From Isoetes taiwanensis (taxonomy: Eukaryota > Streptophyta > Lycopodiopsida > Isoetales > Isoetaceae): DNA of 64,000 nucleotides. Below, piece after piece: positions 30,950 through 42,381 of the stretch. The stretch covers positions 713,449 through 777,448 of the forward strand of contig JAJEKV010000162.1 in assembly GCA_021234155.1 (NCBI GenBank), read 5' to 3'. How positions within the stretch are numbered: the first letter of the stretch is position 1; the number at the start of each line of letters is the position of its first letter. The notes beneath the pieces are model-generated. The model saw nothing but the letters and a program-made list of their open reading frames with translations, did no database searches and was not told where the DNA came from. A program made the position numbers and the translations under genes.

Positions 30950-31490
30950 TTAGAAAATTTTACTATCTGGATGCTTCCGAGCAGGCTATTAATCAAATGG
31001 TTGTGAATTTCTGCATCCTCGAATTGATCACCAAGATGATCCTTGAGTTTTTTTGCGGTTAATCTTTTAATGCTTCCCTTCTCTCATCAGAATTAAATGA
31101 TAAACTTGCCCCTCTTGAATGAGAACACTAGATTAGCTACAATCTTACTCCTCTTCAGACTTTAATTGGCATTACTCATGGCCTCTTGGATCAAAGCATT
31201 TTTCTCTTTTTTTCTCCTTTTTCTTTGTCTTCTCTTCTTCTCAATTTCTTTGCTCCAATTCTTCCACGATTGTCTAAATCTACACGCAATTCTCCCTATA
31301 CACAAAGGAGTAAAAATGTTCGTAGATTTAAAAGGACAAAAAATTGAGCACCAAAGAAAATAGTTTTCTTTTGGACAATAAGTTGATTATTGAGAATGTG
31401 CCTACCATGAGTTCTTGAGCCCGAAATCTGCAACAACTGGTAGATCCTAAAAGCTACAAGAAATGTCAAGGGATTAGTAAACTTTGCAAA
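30950..31490 (+). repeat. Dispersed repeat, inverted arm 2 (partner 9115-9655)
   Basis: Plus-strand copy of the 9115-9655 repeat. The 61-65 codon frame (ATG at 31178, stop 31361-31363) is conserved with about ten substitutions and no indels. Confidence 0.75.
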
Positions 31491-31499
31491 AATTCAAAA

Positions 31500-32110
31500 A
31501 AAAAAGGGCCAATTACCTTTGGAAGAACCGTCGAAATCTTGAGGAGAACAAAATGGGCCTTCTTCGGCCTAAGCAAATTTCTTGATTGAATAAAGTCGAG
31601 CCTCCAGATTGCTTGGAGGAGAAATAATTTTTTTTTTTTTTTTGAATTTTCTTGGACCTAATTTTCGAACTAAGTATTGAACTACTTTGGCAGAGGACAA
31701 GGGGGCAAACCAATTGAGACATTATATCATGCTTTCACCCTATCCCACATCAGCTATACCCTTCAGACAATCCAACAAAACATGTCATTATGTACCAACA
31801 TATTTGTATACAACTATATGTACTGTTGCAAATACCTCCATAGCAGTCAGCAAAGACAGACTGAGCAATTGCAAGTGTAATTATTGTGCAAGTTTGATCT
31901 TATTCAATTGAAAGCTTTTCTAAATAGATCCATTTGCTCATGCTCCATGCACAAGCATGTATTCCTCTCCTTCAACCTTCGCACACAAGTTGGCTTCGAG
32001 ACCAACCTTCATACGAGGATTTTTATCTTTGAATGCCTTGTAACCTTCAGCTTGAATGAAAAGCAAAAAAATATTAAAATTGTATAGGAATTTTATATAT
32101 GTAAACTCGT
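31500..32110. other. No supported gene
   Basis: AT-rich, with a 17-nt poly(T) at 31629-31645. Short frames only. Confidence 0.4.
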
Positions 32111-32120
32111 ATAAAACTGT

Positions 32121-32345
32121 ACCAGATGTCATAAAAGATGATTACCAAATTGCATTATATTCCTTTCTGTGCATGCACAAATTCATATTCATTTCTGTAT
32201 CAGATGTAATAAAGTATGTTCACCAAATTACATTTTGTTCCTTCTTGTGCATGAGGAATTTCATATTCGTTTCTGTACCAGATGTCATAAAGTATATTCA
32301 CCAAATAACATTTTGTTCCTTCTTGTGCATGTGAAAATTCAAGTC
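32121..32345. repeat. Tandem repeat, 78 bp x 3
   Basis: Units start near 32121, 32199 and 32277 with (C/T)CAGATGT(C/A)ATAAA and share CTTTCTGTGCATG / CTTCTTGTGCATG. Confidence 0.85.
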
Positions 32346-32703
32346 ATGCATGTACCTTTATGATGTCATGTACTTATTTTCTAATGAGTGCTATGGTGCA
32401 TAAAAATGTATTACAAATGCACTGCCAGAAACATAAATGCTGGATATTAGTACAAATGGATGGTTATGCAGTGTATGCACCCAAGAAATTGTATTCTATG
32501 AAGGAAGACACCATCAGCACCAAAGCACTTTGATGCTTATGCACAAAAATAGGAGATTAAGGAATGAACTCACAAAAAGAGAGCATGAAATAAAGTGCAT
32601 AAGAACGTCATGTAAATCTTTTTGCTTTATATACAAACCAGGCATGAAATTGAAAGAGTTCATAACCTTCATATACCTGAGGAATATCAAGGTAACAAAT
32701 TGC

Positions 32704-32707
32704 TTCA
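32704..32707 (+). other. Target-site duplication, left (TTCA)
   Basis: Matches TTCA at 36745-36748. Joining the flanks reproduces the uninterrupted sequence in repeat copy A (AACAAATTGCTTCA then G(G)TCTTTCCTTTCCC at 20722-20748). Confidence 0.7.
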
Positions 32708-32811
32708 AAGTCGTATTTAATTAAAGTGGGACAAATCTCGAATTTTGGGACTCAGACTGAAAATGAGACTCATACTGACAAATTTTTTTTCATTGAATCG
32801 TTGTTAGATCA

Positions 32812-33104
32812 GGGGGAGGGGAAGGGAAGGGGAGAAGTTGGGGAGAAGTTGAGAGAAGTAAGGAAGGGGTTAAGTTAGAAGAAGGGGGGAGGGAGGAAGT
32901 TCGAAAATGGGGGTGAGAAGAGTGGGCAAGGGGAGGTGAGAGGAGGGTGCAAGGGGAGGTGAGTTCGAAAGGGGGGGAGAAGAGGGGGCAAGGGGAGGTG
33001 AGAGGAGGGTGCAAGGGGAGGGAGGTGAGTTCGGAAAGGGGGGTGAGAAGAGGGGGCAAGGGGGAGGGGGAGGGAAGGGGCAAGGGGAGGAGTCTCCCCC
33101 ACCC
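32812..33104. repeat. Polypurine tract with about 45-bp units
   Basis: Nearly pure A/G on the plus strand, with units such as GGGGCAAGGGGAGGTGAGAG and GGTGAGTTCGAAAGGGGG repeated. The Pro/Ser-rich open frames on the minus strand are compositional artefacts. Confidence 0.85.
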
Positions 33105-33269
33105 CCTCCAAAATAAAAATAAAATACAATATTCATAATATAAATAAATTAATTAATTACAAATTAATTAATTAGAGTTGTCAATGTAATTAAATATATA
33201 AATTAGAGAAACATTTACGAGTCAATATATACAATTAATTAATTTAGCCTAGACATTAATTTAGCCTTA

Positions 33270-33380
33270 AACCATTTGTCGCCTCGCAAGGCGAGAATGT
33301 GCATGGACTGAAGCCAAGCCGAGAATGTGCAAGGCGAGAATGTGCATGGACGAGAATGTGCATGGACTGCATGTGCATGT
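33270..33380. repeat. Short repeat (GAGAATGTGCATGGAC)n
   Basis: Four to five copies of CGAGAATGTGCA(T/A)GG in 100 bp. Confidence 0.7.
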
Positions 33381-34108
33381 TGAATTGTAAACATCATTTT
33401 CTCCCCTCTTAGGATGTGAAGTGGATGTAAAATGATGACTAACTTAAATAATAATCGTTGGCATGCCCAAATACACAACTAAGCCCAAATACAACACAAT
33501 ACACAACACAAGTGCCTCCATTCTCGACTCGGTAGTCGAGAATGAAGCATCCCTTCATCAATAGGAAGAAATGGTCATGCAGCTGCTCTGGGGTTTTTTC
33601 AGAAACAAAGACCCCTGCAGTCTTCCCCTTTGTGATCCCTGCTGTGATTCGAGCTTGCAGTGCAGACAGCAGATCCGCCAAAAGTGAGAGCATTCAGAAG
33701 CTTGTATGCATAGCAAGAAGCCGAGAATCAGAGCGTTTGGCCGGGGTGTTGTGGCGAGCAGGGGAGGTGTTTTTGACCGGCGTTGCGCATCTGGACCACC
33801 GTGTCAGCATATTTATCTGCTCACACTCAAAAAATTCAAATCGGACAAAATGGGTTACACTTTTAGACACAAAAAACAGAGGAAAAACACTTTTAGATTG
33901 GCTATGGCAAGGCCGATCGCCGCTGTTGCACGACGTATCTGAAAGTTCAGTCTCATTCTCGTCTGCGCATTCCAGCGTAAAACCATCCAGTTCGGTTCCA
34001 ATCTGGGACTCGAAAAGCTCGAAATCTGGTTCCTTCAACCAGATCCAAACATCGGAAACAGAGCAAAACAGGGGCACACAGAAGGGGGGAACTTAGATAG
34101 AGCGAAGC

Positions 34109-34522
34109 ATGGCTGGGGATAGCAGCACTCCTCCTCTGTGGCTTCAATCCACTTCGTTGGTGCCTCCATCTCCGATCAACGAGAGCTCGCCCGATACTCT
34201 TGCAATGAACGGAACCGGAACTTCTCTAGAGGTTTCTACCCGATTCAATCCCAGCATGGCCATCATAATCGTGGTTCTGCTCAGCACATTTTTCTTCATG
34301 GGTTTTTTGTCTGTTTACGTTAAGAAATGCGTTACGACAGAAGGAGATTTAGAGCAGCAGAGCGGCTGGACGAGGGAACAGGGGCTGGACAAGGCTGCCA
34401 TTCAAGCTCTGCCCATTATTGGATTCTCGCTTATCAGAGGAAGCCGCGGATTGGAATGCTGCGTTTGTCTTGCAGAATTTGAAAACGACGAGAAGGTGAG
34501 GCTTCTGCCCAAATGCGGCCAT
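34109..34522 (+). pseudogene. ATL-type RING-H2 E3 ligase, truncated within the RING
   Basis: The ATG at 34109 begins a typical ATL architecture: short Ser/Pro-rich N-terminus, one membrane segment (MAIIIVVLLSTFFFMGFLSV, about residues 50-70), a basic patch, the GLD motif (QGLDKAAIQALPI, about 91-103), then the RING start ECCVCLAEF...LLPKCGH. Homology stops at that His (34522); the following codons to 34690 do not provide the remaining Cys/His ligands or the tryptophan of a RING-H2. Ubiquitin ligase activity would therefore be lost. Intact ATL proteins are membrane-anchored and act in defence and development. It sits inside the 32708-36744 TIR element, so it is best read as a captured fragment. 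Confidence 0.85.
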
Positions 34523-34899
34523 TGCTCAACTCGGATCTGGTTCCTTGGCTTTGATCCAAACAGGAAGAGCAGGTTTTTGGCACTATCGCCTCTGCTCTGC
34601 TCTGTGCTTCTTTATTTTTTTTTTCCATTCTTTTCTTTGCCTCTCCCGGCAGCGGCCACAAGGCGCAGGCGCAAGAAACAGCATGAATGACGACTAGCAA
34701 AAGAAATGACGGCCATACCTGATAAAAAGATCTGCCATAGCCTTCTTGCTCCCGATCTTTCCTATTCTTTTTGTGCATGTATGCCCGTTTCTTGCTCCAA
34801 CTCTTTCCGATTCTTTTTTGCATAGCCACGATGGGAGCTATGGCGTTGGGGAGCTTCTTCCAAGTGGTACAAAGGAACATCTGTCTCAAAGGTATGTAC

Positions 34900-35102
34900 C
34901 AAAGTTTAAATTTCAACCATGGGCGGGAAAAAAAGGCGGGGTATTAAAAAAAAAGGGGTAAAATAATACGTTGAAAAAGAAAGTAAAATAAATGATTTTA
35001 AAATTCAAGCATGGGCGGGAAAAAAAGGCGGGGAATTAAAAAAAAAAGGGTAAAATAATACGTTGAAAAAGAAAGTGTAAAATAAATGCTAATAATATAG
35101 GA
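34900..35102. repeat. About 105-bp tandem duplication ending in a Helitron-like 5' terminus
   Basis: Two copies of CATGGGCGGGAAAAAAAGGC through AATAATACGTTGAAAAAGAA (34918 and 35009). The right copy ends TAATAATATAGGA|T; on the minus strand this reads TCCTATATTATTAGC, like the 5' end of Helitron 3. No matching hairpin/CTAG end was found to the left, so a complete Helitron is not claimed. Confidence 0.5.
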
Positions 35103-35559
35103 TTATATTTTGACGTGTCCCCATATTTTGCCATGGTGAACGTTTTCTAGGAATATATTCTTATTCTAAGGTAAAAATTTAACTTTGCGAAGATCATGAT
35201 ATAATTTACACCTTATTTAACCCATTTTGAAGGTTCAAGACACAAAATGGGGACAATGCATAGGTCTAATAGGCTCTCATAGGTTATAATGTGCATTATA
35301 GGTGCATATGTTGCCATTTACATGTGCATTAATTACTCTTTACATAGCTAAATATGAGCCCAATGGTCCCGTCTTCATATAGCTATATGGTATGGTCCAT
35401 TAGAAAGGGGGAGGGTCCATTGGATATGTGTCCATTAGATAATACATGGGGAGGGTCTATTTTTCATGGAAAATACGTAGGAAATTTATGGGGAGGATAT
35501 TTTTTCATAGAAAATACATAGGATGTTTGAAGGTTATCTTTTCGACCTTCTCGGACTCT

Positions 35560-36015
35560 GAGCTTTGAAATTGCCCTTTTTTACTCGAGTCGCCTTTTTT
35601 TGAGGCTTCGCGAAGTCGAGAAAGGCCCTCAAGCTTGTTTTAAACTTTGAGCTGCCTTTTCAACTCAACGTGAGAAAGGCCTTGACCCCTAAAATCTGCG
35701 TTCGGCTGAAGCGGCTTTCTCGACTTCCGAGTCGAAAGACCTCCGACCCCTAAAACTGCGTTTCTGGCTTTGAACGCCTTTCTCGACTCGCGAAGTGAAA
35801 GAGTCTTCTCGATCCCTAAAACCTACGTTTTTAAACTTTGAGCTGCCTTTCTCATTTCGCGAGTCGAAGAAGGCCTTCCGACCCCTAAAATGCTGCGTTT
35901 TTTACTTTGATACGCCTTTCTCGACTGTAGCTGAGAGAAAGACCTCGACTTCTAGAACCTGCGTTTTTCGCTTTGGTCCTTTCGACTTCGCCCAAGTTAG
36001 AAAAGGTCCTCGTGC
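35560..36015. repeat. Tandem array, about 70-80 bp x 6 (CTTTCTCGACTCGCGAAGT...)
   Basis: Units contain TTTCTCGACTTCG(CG)AGTC, then GACCCCTAAAACTGCGTTT(TT), then CTTTGA(G)CTGCC. Copies near 35580, 35640, 35705, 35770, 35835, 35905 and 35965 are diverged. Confidence 0.75.
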
Positions 36016-36744
36016 CCTCAGATTTTCAAAAATGGCCCTAAGAACTGTGTTTTATTTTAATTTTTTGGCCTGTAGCATCACTTGATTTTGTCTTTTGTAA
36101 TCCTTATCTCGACCAGATAGTACATGCTTGGGAGCAATGAAAAGACCAGTTCATTGAAGAAAGATGTCGAGAAGAGGGTGGTGACATCAGTTGGACATAC
36201 AAGCACGTGGCCTATGAAGGAACTCATACAAATTTCTATCGTCCCAGAAGTTGCTCGTGACTTGGGCAGAGCTCCACCCGTCGTTTTGCACTAGGTGGTT
36301 CATGTGTGAAGGGGGTGTAATCATTGTGATAATACGAACACTATGGTCGCTTCACCCACTGTAATATATATTGTAATGAGCCCATTTATAAATATAAGGT
36401 ATCTGAAAACTAGTATTTTTTGGTAATTAAGTAAACAATTTGCTTATTTTTTGTTGGAATTTGTGATCTCTTGTCTACCCACCTAAGAAAATAGAGCCAA
36501 AATGTAATGGTAAAGGAATTCACCCTCACGCGAAAAACTCTTATTTTGGATGACAAATAAGCCCCAAAACAGGGACTCGACTCGTTATCTGACAAAAACT
36601 GGGAGAAAGCTTGGATGCATAGTAACAGTCAAAAATTTGAATTAAGGACAGTTTTCGGGTCGAGGTGCTCCTTCTTGTGTAAAATAACAGAGTTCCGAAA
36701 AAAAGTGGGAATGGAATGAGTCCCACTTTAATTAAATACGACTT

Positions 36745-36820
36745 TTCAGTTCTTTCCTTTCCCATACCCCTCACATTAGGTCAAACTTTCATGTGCTGCA
36801 ACCAAAATTCTCGAACTTCA
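36745..36820 (+). repeat. Fragment of the copy-A repeat family
   Basis: Matches 20738-20815 (CATACCCCTCACATTAGGTC and AACTTTCATGTGCTGCAACC in both). It is the right flank of the TIR element. Confidence 0.8.
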
Positions 36821-36824
36821 TGTG

Positions 36825-37150
36825 TATCCTGGTGCTTGGCCGCTCTTGCGGCAGCAAGCCTTGCATCTGTGCGTGGCTTGGTTGGTGTGGTTGATTTGGA
36901 AGCGGCGGCGGTTGTGGGTCTTTCAGGGGATTCAGCAGCCTGCAGCCTCTCTGTTTGCCATTTGGCGGGACTTCTTGGGTATTGTAGATGGTGATGGTCG
37001 GTTTGTACAGCAGTAGAGTTGCAGTTTTTCTGTGAGTTTGTTGTGGAGTGTCGAGGTATCGCTGTCTCTTTGGGGCAGTTCTCCTTCCTCCTCACTTGCT
37101 TTGTAACATTACCATTCTCATTAGAGGCCAATTGAGATCTCATTTTGTCC
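36825..37150 (+). pseudogene. LINE 3' end fragment
   Basis: A short frame carries WLVWLIWKRRRLWVFQG (from about 36878), the 'W-x2-W-x-R-x-R-x-x-F' ending typical after the zf-RVT of plant L1 ORF2. It is followed by a 3' UTR-like stretch with TTTGTAACATTACCATTCTC. The sequence CATTAGAGGCCAATTGAGAT at 37119 recurs in reverse orientation at 44605-44640, next to a poly(A)-like run. Confidence 0.5.
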
Positions 37151-37269
37151 TCCTAAGGGAAATGCCACATCAGCTTACATACTCTTCCATGTCATCATTT
37201 TTTATGTACTTATTTGAAAATACAACCCAACAAACCCAACAACCCTACTCAACAACCTTAACAACCCAC

Positions 37270-37412
37270 GAAATAAATGCACCAAACATGGTCACGAAAT
37301 TTGAATTTCAACATGGTCATGAAATTTGAACAGAACATAGTCATTGTTTTGAATTTCAATAAATGCACCAAACATGGTCACGAAATTTGAATTTGAACAT
37401 GGTCATGAAATT
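37270..37412. repeat. Duplicated segment (CACCAAACATGGTCACGAAATTTG)
   Basis: Two copies of ATGCACCAAACATGGTCACG followed by AAATTTGAATTT(C/G)AACATGG, about 90 bp apart. Confidence 0.8.
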
Positions 37413-37439
37413 AGCACTTGCTTTATGACATGACTCCCT

Positions 37440-39283
37440 TATGTTTACTGAGGCCAATGCCGGTATGTAATAGTTTTTGTAAAAGACAAAAGGACACTTA
37501 GGTAAAACTTTTATATTAGGTGAATGGGTATCTGTTATCTTTTAGTTTAGGGCAATGTTATTTGCGTTATGTTGTAGAGGGACCTAAGTTTTCCAATGAT
37601 CTTTAAGAGCATCTTTTGCTAGAAAATGGTTGTTCACTTGCATGATCCTTTGATATATTTGTCCTTTTTTTGGAGCTTTGAAAGTAAAAGATGCTAACAG
37701 GTCTTTCTTTTGCTTCTGTTTTGTGGAGTCTTGCATAAACTGTTTTGTGAAATTTTTGCATGATCATAGCAAGAAGAGATGGGCCCCTGATCTTTTGCTC
37801 AGTTAGTAGTGCGACCATTATTTGTGTGAACGATATACTCATGGAGATAGCAACTTTAGTGACTCTGTAAGGAGAGTAGCTGCTGACCTTTCTATTTTGC
37901 ATACACGTGAGAGCAAATTTCCAAAATTTGCTACTTTAGCTTCTTTGGTGTGTTATTTTCCAATTGGGAGCCTATTTTGTTTTTTTTCCATCAATCATTT
38001 GATCGCTAGCTTCAAGGTGTTGTAGTTGAACCCTGAGGATTATACTATTGACTGAATTGTTGTTGAGCATGAGAACGTGGTTTCCCCAAATGAATGAGGT
38101 CACAACTCTAAAATTTGTGCTTAGTGGCTCTTGTGCAGGCAATATCTATGCGTAGTCCATTTTGCCACATGTTCCAAAGGAGATACGAAAATACTTCAAT
38201 TGTCTTGCTTCTATTTTTGCCATCCTACATATATGCAATTGTTGCATAGCACCTCTTCTTTAAAAACATTCTTGAACATCCAGTTCTGCAGGGGATTTTC
38301 CTGGCACACAGGCTTTGCAATATTCTCAAAACTATATTAGATCTCCACATGCTGCTTGAGGTGCAGTTGCCTCAGCATTGCTACATCAAATGTTTGATCA
38401 GATATATGCTATCTTTAGATTGAGAGCGTACTAGTGCAGAGGTGCAGTGCTCGAACCTTTGTCTAATTGGTGATGTCTTAGATAAAGATCAATCGAAGTG
38501 GCTAGAGGACCGCAGAGTTTTACAGATATGAAATATTGCAAGGAAAGATGTACTAGCATTATCTTTCTTTTGTTATTAACATAAGTTAAGTTGGCTTTCT
38601 CTAAAGAATAAATTGTTTATTCTTTTATAGTCATCGAACCACTTAGATATCAATAGAACACAGACATATTCTAGTATTCAGCATATAGAAATTTGTGGTG
38701 GTTTTCTCATTTGCAGGTCGTAAGCAATTCTTCAGCACAATAGAGCTTAGGAAACATTGTGTGCATGTACCACTACGGAAATTAGTGGAATTAATGCACA
38801 TTAGTGCCCATTTACAAGGAGGCCGGAAATTAATGCAATTAATAACCATGTCTACTTGGAGAACCTTGCTCTGATATTACAATAGGTAAGGATGTTTTAA
38901 TTATCTCCATGCATAGATCTCAATGTTGCAATGCACATTTCTCCATGCAAGTTCGTCACCATCCAAGCAAGAAAGTATTGTAGTGTTTGCTTCTTCGTTC
39001 AGATAATACAATTGCAATGGTTCTAGGTTTGGGTTTGGATTTGGGTGATTTGCATATTGCGCACAGTCCACTAGATTTGCCTTTAAAGTTCAAGTCTATG
39101 TTGGTTCCTTGGAAGATATAGTACATTCCCAGTCCTGGAAAGCCTTGGACAATTAGCACACTGTACGATCAAGAATGGTAGCTGTAGTAAGTTTTAAATC
39201 AAGTGAAACTAAGATGATATTTGTTGCTCTTTTGTATAACTTGTTAGTTAGCCTGTAAAGTTTTGTTATGCGTGTCCTTGCAG
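37440..39283. other. No recognised gene; possible intron or upstream region of the isoamylase fragment
   Basis: AT-rich, splice-like motifs but no exon I can assign. Short frames show no domains. Confidence 0.4.
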
Positions 39284-39457
39284 GGTAAGCTTACACAGGA
39301 GATACTAATTTTAAATAAGACTGGTGACGTATGGCACATTTTTCTTCCGAATATTGTACCAAAACTTCTCCATGGATATCGAGTGAACGAGAGATGTCAA
39401 GTTGAAGATGTGACTAGTTATGATTCAACACGTATACTTTTGGATCCATATGCGAAG
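39284..39457 (+). pseudogene. Isoamylase-type starch debranching enzyme, exon fragment 1
   Basis: A 174-nt phase-0 exon (CTTGCAG|GGTAAG ... GCGAAG|GTATGC) encodes 58 residues with NKTGDVWHIFLPN, LLHGYRV and YDSTRILLDPYAK. This is the N-terminal carbohydrate-binding module to catalytic-domain linker region of plant isoamylases (GH13), which trim branched glucan during starch synthesis or breakdown. The usual exon between this and the next fragment is not found, and neither is the catalytic centre, so the locus is a fragment or a long decayed gene. The ISA subtype is undetermined. Confidence 0.75.
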
Positions 39458-39996
39458 GTATGCACCATTTCTAACTTGATGGATTAAGTTGTTATCTTTC
39501 AATTTTATGATCTGTGATGGTTGGATAGCTTCATGACACCACCTGTTGTGCTGCTCAAAGCTAGAGTTTGAAGTCCATTAGGGCCAATCTTCCTGAGACT
39601 CGAATAATTGTAGCATTTTACACTTTTTAGGCTTGTAGCAACAGATGGCTTATGTTATTTTTCCATGTTCATTTTGCTAGTCTTCGTGTTTGCACTGGAC
39701 CTCTGGATAGTTTCATTGAGGTTACACTCTCTAATTCAGGTTGCTTCCAAATGGTTTATGGTCTATAGAAGATAGAATATCCAACACTTGTTTTAGGCCA
39801 GAGGTTTAAATTAAAGGTTTAATTTGCGTCATGTGGCTTAGGGCAAGCTGTCTCTTACATGTAGAAGCTACCTTCAAGGTCCAGCAGGAGATAAATTGCT
39901 AGTGCGACTTCAGAATATGAAGATGAGGTTCGGTGCATTTCTTATCTCTTTCTTTTCCGTTTTCTGGAGAGGTCTTAATTCTGTTTCTTTTGGCAG

Positions 39997-40149
39997 TTTG
40001 ACTGGGAGGGTGACTCACCTCCTTGCATTCCTCAAAAAGATCTTGTTATTTATGAATTACATGTCCGTGGGTTTACCAAACATGCTTCTAGTAAAGTTGC
40101 TCATCCTGGAACTTATCTTGGGGTGGTGGAAAAGTTATCCCATTTGAAG
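39997..40149 (+). pseudogene. Isoamylase exon fragment 2
   Basis: A 153-nt phase-0 exon (TTGGCAG|TTTGAC ... TTGAAG|GTTAGG) encodes FDWEGDSPP, then DLVIYELHVRGFTKHASSK and GTYLGVVEKLSHLK. These are the start of the (beta/alpha)8 domain of isoamylases, including the conserved region with 'YE.HVRGFT'. Frame and splice sites are intact, so it could still be spliced to fragment 1 (539 bp away), but no downstream exon with the catalytic Asp/Glu is seen before 44 kb. Confidence 0.8.
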
Positions 40150-41110
40150 GTTAGGCTCTGCATTTGAAGCTGCATGTGAATATCTACTAATGCATTGTAG
40201 GCTATGAATTTCTTGTGGATCAAAGGGAGGGTCAGCAGGTGGGCTATGGGATCCTGTTGTATCAAAGTTGTCATCTGCATGTACAATTCAGAATGCATGT
40301 ACACCATTGTGTGTATACCAGACACAATCATATTTTTCTGATCCAGTTATTTTTCTGATGCAGGAGATGGCAAAGTTATAAATGGATGCTAAGTTTACCT
40401 CTGTGCCCTTGGAATCATCAGCTGACACATATTGCAAAGTCCCAAGCTTGGGAAGAAGGATGGGGATTTCTATATAAACAGAGTGTATTATGTTCACTGT
40501 ACACCAAGAGTAGTAGAATCACCCCTGGAATTTCGTGATGCTACCATGTTGTTGTTAGCCAAGACAACTAGCTGTTAAAGGTTGCAGAGGTTATAAAGTA
40601 TTGATGAAACATTTCTTGAAAGATCTCTTTCTTGCCACTGCAGCAGAAACATTTAATTTCATTCATGAAAGCAGTATGAATTCTCTCAGGCATGCAATAT
40701 ATACACTGTCTTTTCTTACTTAGTTTTAGCTCCCACTTCATCTCTGCAAAGACAACTAAATCTGGTTGCATGAGACATGAGCTAACAGAGAGGAATAAAA
40801 ATCATAACAACGATGTATTGTACCCTTAAGGCTTCACAGGATTAACAAAAATAGGAAAGGAAAGATAACGATAAAGCAAGACAAACATCTCAGGTGCTAC
40901 TGAACTCCATTGGTGATAATTTAGATACCTCTGCACTATGGAAAAGAATAATAGAATTATTTGAGATGGCCATCATTAAATTCTTTAGAATATGTGCATG
41001 CAACTAAAATGTCGCTATATCAGGACCCTATTCGTCCAACATTTCATGAAAACTTACATTCAGTTTTCCATTATGTGCATCTGCTACAAGGATTGCAAAC
41101 CAGAAATGAT
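40150..41110. other. No recognised gene
   Basis: AT-rich sequence downstream of the isoamylase fragment; no exon assigned. Confidence 0.4.
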
Positions 41111-41114
41111 TTAA

Positions 41115-41260
41115 GGATAGCCATTTGGTCAAACACAGGCATTTTCCAGCCTGCCACACTTGGCATACATATTAAAAAGCGCATTTCGAACTGCTAACGT
41201 TTCTGAAAGTCCGAAACTTAACAAACTTGTGTAACCATATCTAAAATGCCACCAAGCTGT
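41115..41260 (-). pseudogene. PPR protein fragment (PLS type)
   Basis: The minus strand reads GYTSLLSFGLSETLAVRNAL then FNMYAKCGRLENA and CVFDQMA, the hallmark 'V.NAL..MYAKCG.L..A..VFD.M' of plant pentatricopeptide repeats. Only about one and a half repeats remain. PPR proteins bind organellar RNA; this piece is not functional. Confidence 0.8.
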
Positions 41261-41261
41261 G

Positions 41262-42219
41262 TTTTTACTGAAATTTTTCAAGAGCTCCCTTAAGGTTTTG
41301 GCAACCAACATAAGCAACATTGCATATTCTAGAAGATTAAGATCCCATTCATCCTGGTGGAGTTGCTCATTTCCACGCTTTGTCTCCTCCACCTTTCTAA
41401 TGTGTAACTATGTGGTGTGTAACTATGCGCTGCTTGTGACCCTTCTATGATAGCAACTGCAGGGAAGGCCAATGTACTTCATAAATGGGTCTGGTCTGCA
41501 TAAAGAATAGCCATGGTTACAATTTTGTGCACTCGCATTCCACTTACAAGTTAAAAAAAAGTTTTTGTAACCTACATGGGTAATCATGTGAAATGTATGT
41601 TGCGTGGGTCATCACGTGAAAGCATCTAATAAGCTTCAAGCGGGTTAACATGATGATTCTGGAGTAACCCCTTAACCCATAGCAACGGATGATCTCATAA
41701 AACTGGTAGCAGTTGGTCAACCTTAGATTCATGATTTCTTTCTGCAATATTTGAGAAATTTCATTGACCTAGTATATAGTTTAGTCCATCATTGTCCATC
41801 AGGTAAAGAAGCATTACATTTTACTCTTTGTGCAATCCTAATATTACTAGAGGGAAAATATAAGTCTGCAGACACCATTTTGCTGCTTCTTTCTTTCACA
41901 AAGGGAACACCGCGAAGGAGATTGTAAAGGCCACTATTGACTATATTAAGTTGCACCTCAAGCCAAGACAAATCTTATGCTGGGTGCACTTTGGATGGTA
42001 TTTTGTCAATGCAATGATAGTGGCTTATGATTTGTATTTTGTCATGTGCATATAACCTTATAGGTTATCCTGGCAGCCCTCAATGACTCAGCTCATCATC
42101 CTGGGCAGCAACATAATTCGATTCCAGATGGTTTTGTTTTGGCATATGGCTGTGCAGAAGATGAGACTGAAAAGCAGGGACCAGACTTTTGTACTGATTT
42201 CTGGACCTCTTTCTATTAC
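41262..42219. other. No recognised gene
   Basis: AT-rich; could be intron or 3' flank of the minus-strand DJ-1/PfpI gene. A TAACTATG(T/C)G(G/C)TG repeat lies at 41403-41430. Confidence 0.35.
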
Positions 42220-42381
42220 CTGCTGAACAATTCTTGATGTAACTGGCTTTGCACCAAAGCCAGCTAGTAAGTCATGAGAAGTCCAATGTGTTGTTGCTTC
42301 TAGTCCCTCGAGAAGGCCAGCAGCTCCAAGTAGAAGAGACCCTGTACACACTGATGCTATATACATTGTATTCTTGTGTAC
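42220..42381 (-). pseudogene. DJ-1/PfpI (isonitrile hydratase-like), exon with the nucleophile
   Basis: A 162-nt phase-0 minus-strand exon (TTTCAAG|GTACAC ... CAGCAG|GTAATA) encodes YIASVCTGSLLLGAAGLLEG, then ATTHWTSHDLLAGFGAKPV. VCTGS is the nucleophile-elbow Cys and THW the conserved His region of the DJ-1/PfpI class I glutamine amidotransferase fold, closest to bacterial InhA-type proteins in my memory of the family. Catalytic residues are intact, but further exons (N-terminal Glu region, C-terminus) were not found. Confidence 0.8.

Larger units (their letters stand above)
32708..36744. mobile_element. 4,037-bp element with perfect 25-bp terminal inverted repeats
   Basis: TIRs at 32708-32732 (starting AAGTCGTATTTAATTAAAGT) and 36720-36744 are perfect reverse complements, flanked by TTCA on both sides. 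No transposase is seen inside, so it is non-autonomous. Contents: purine tract, ATL RING fragment, a tandem duplication with a Helitron-like 5' end, and an 80-bp tandem array. The 4-bp duplication and the TIR do not clearly match a plant superfamily that I know; nesting of other repeats is likely. Confidence 0.75.

Noticed and set aside
32790-33136. Pro/Ser-rich minus-strand frames
   Set aside because: Composition artefact of the polypurine tract and its short tandem units.
34990-35102. A fifth full Helitron ending at 35102
   Set aside because: Only a TCCTATATTATTA-like 5' terminus is seen; no hairpin plus CTAG end could be found to the left.
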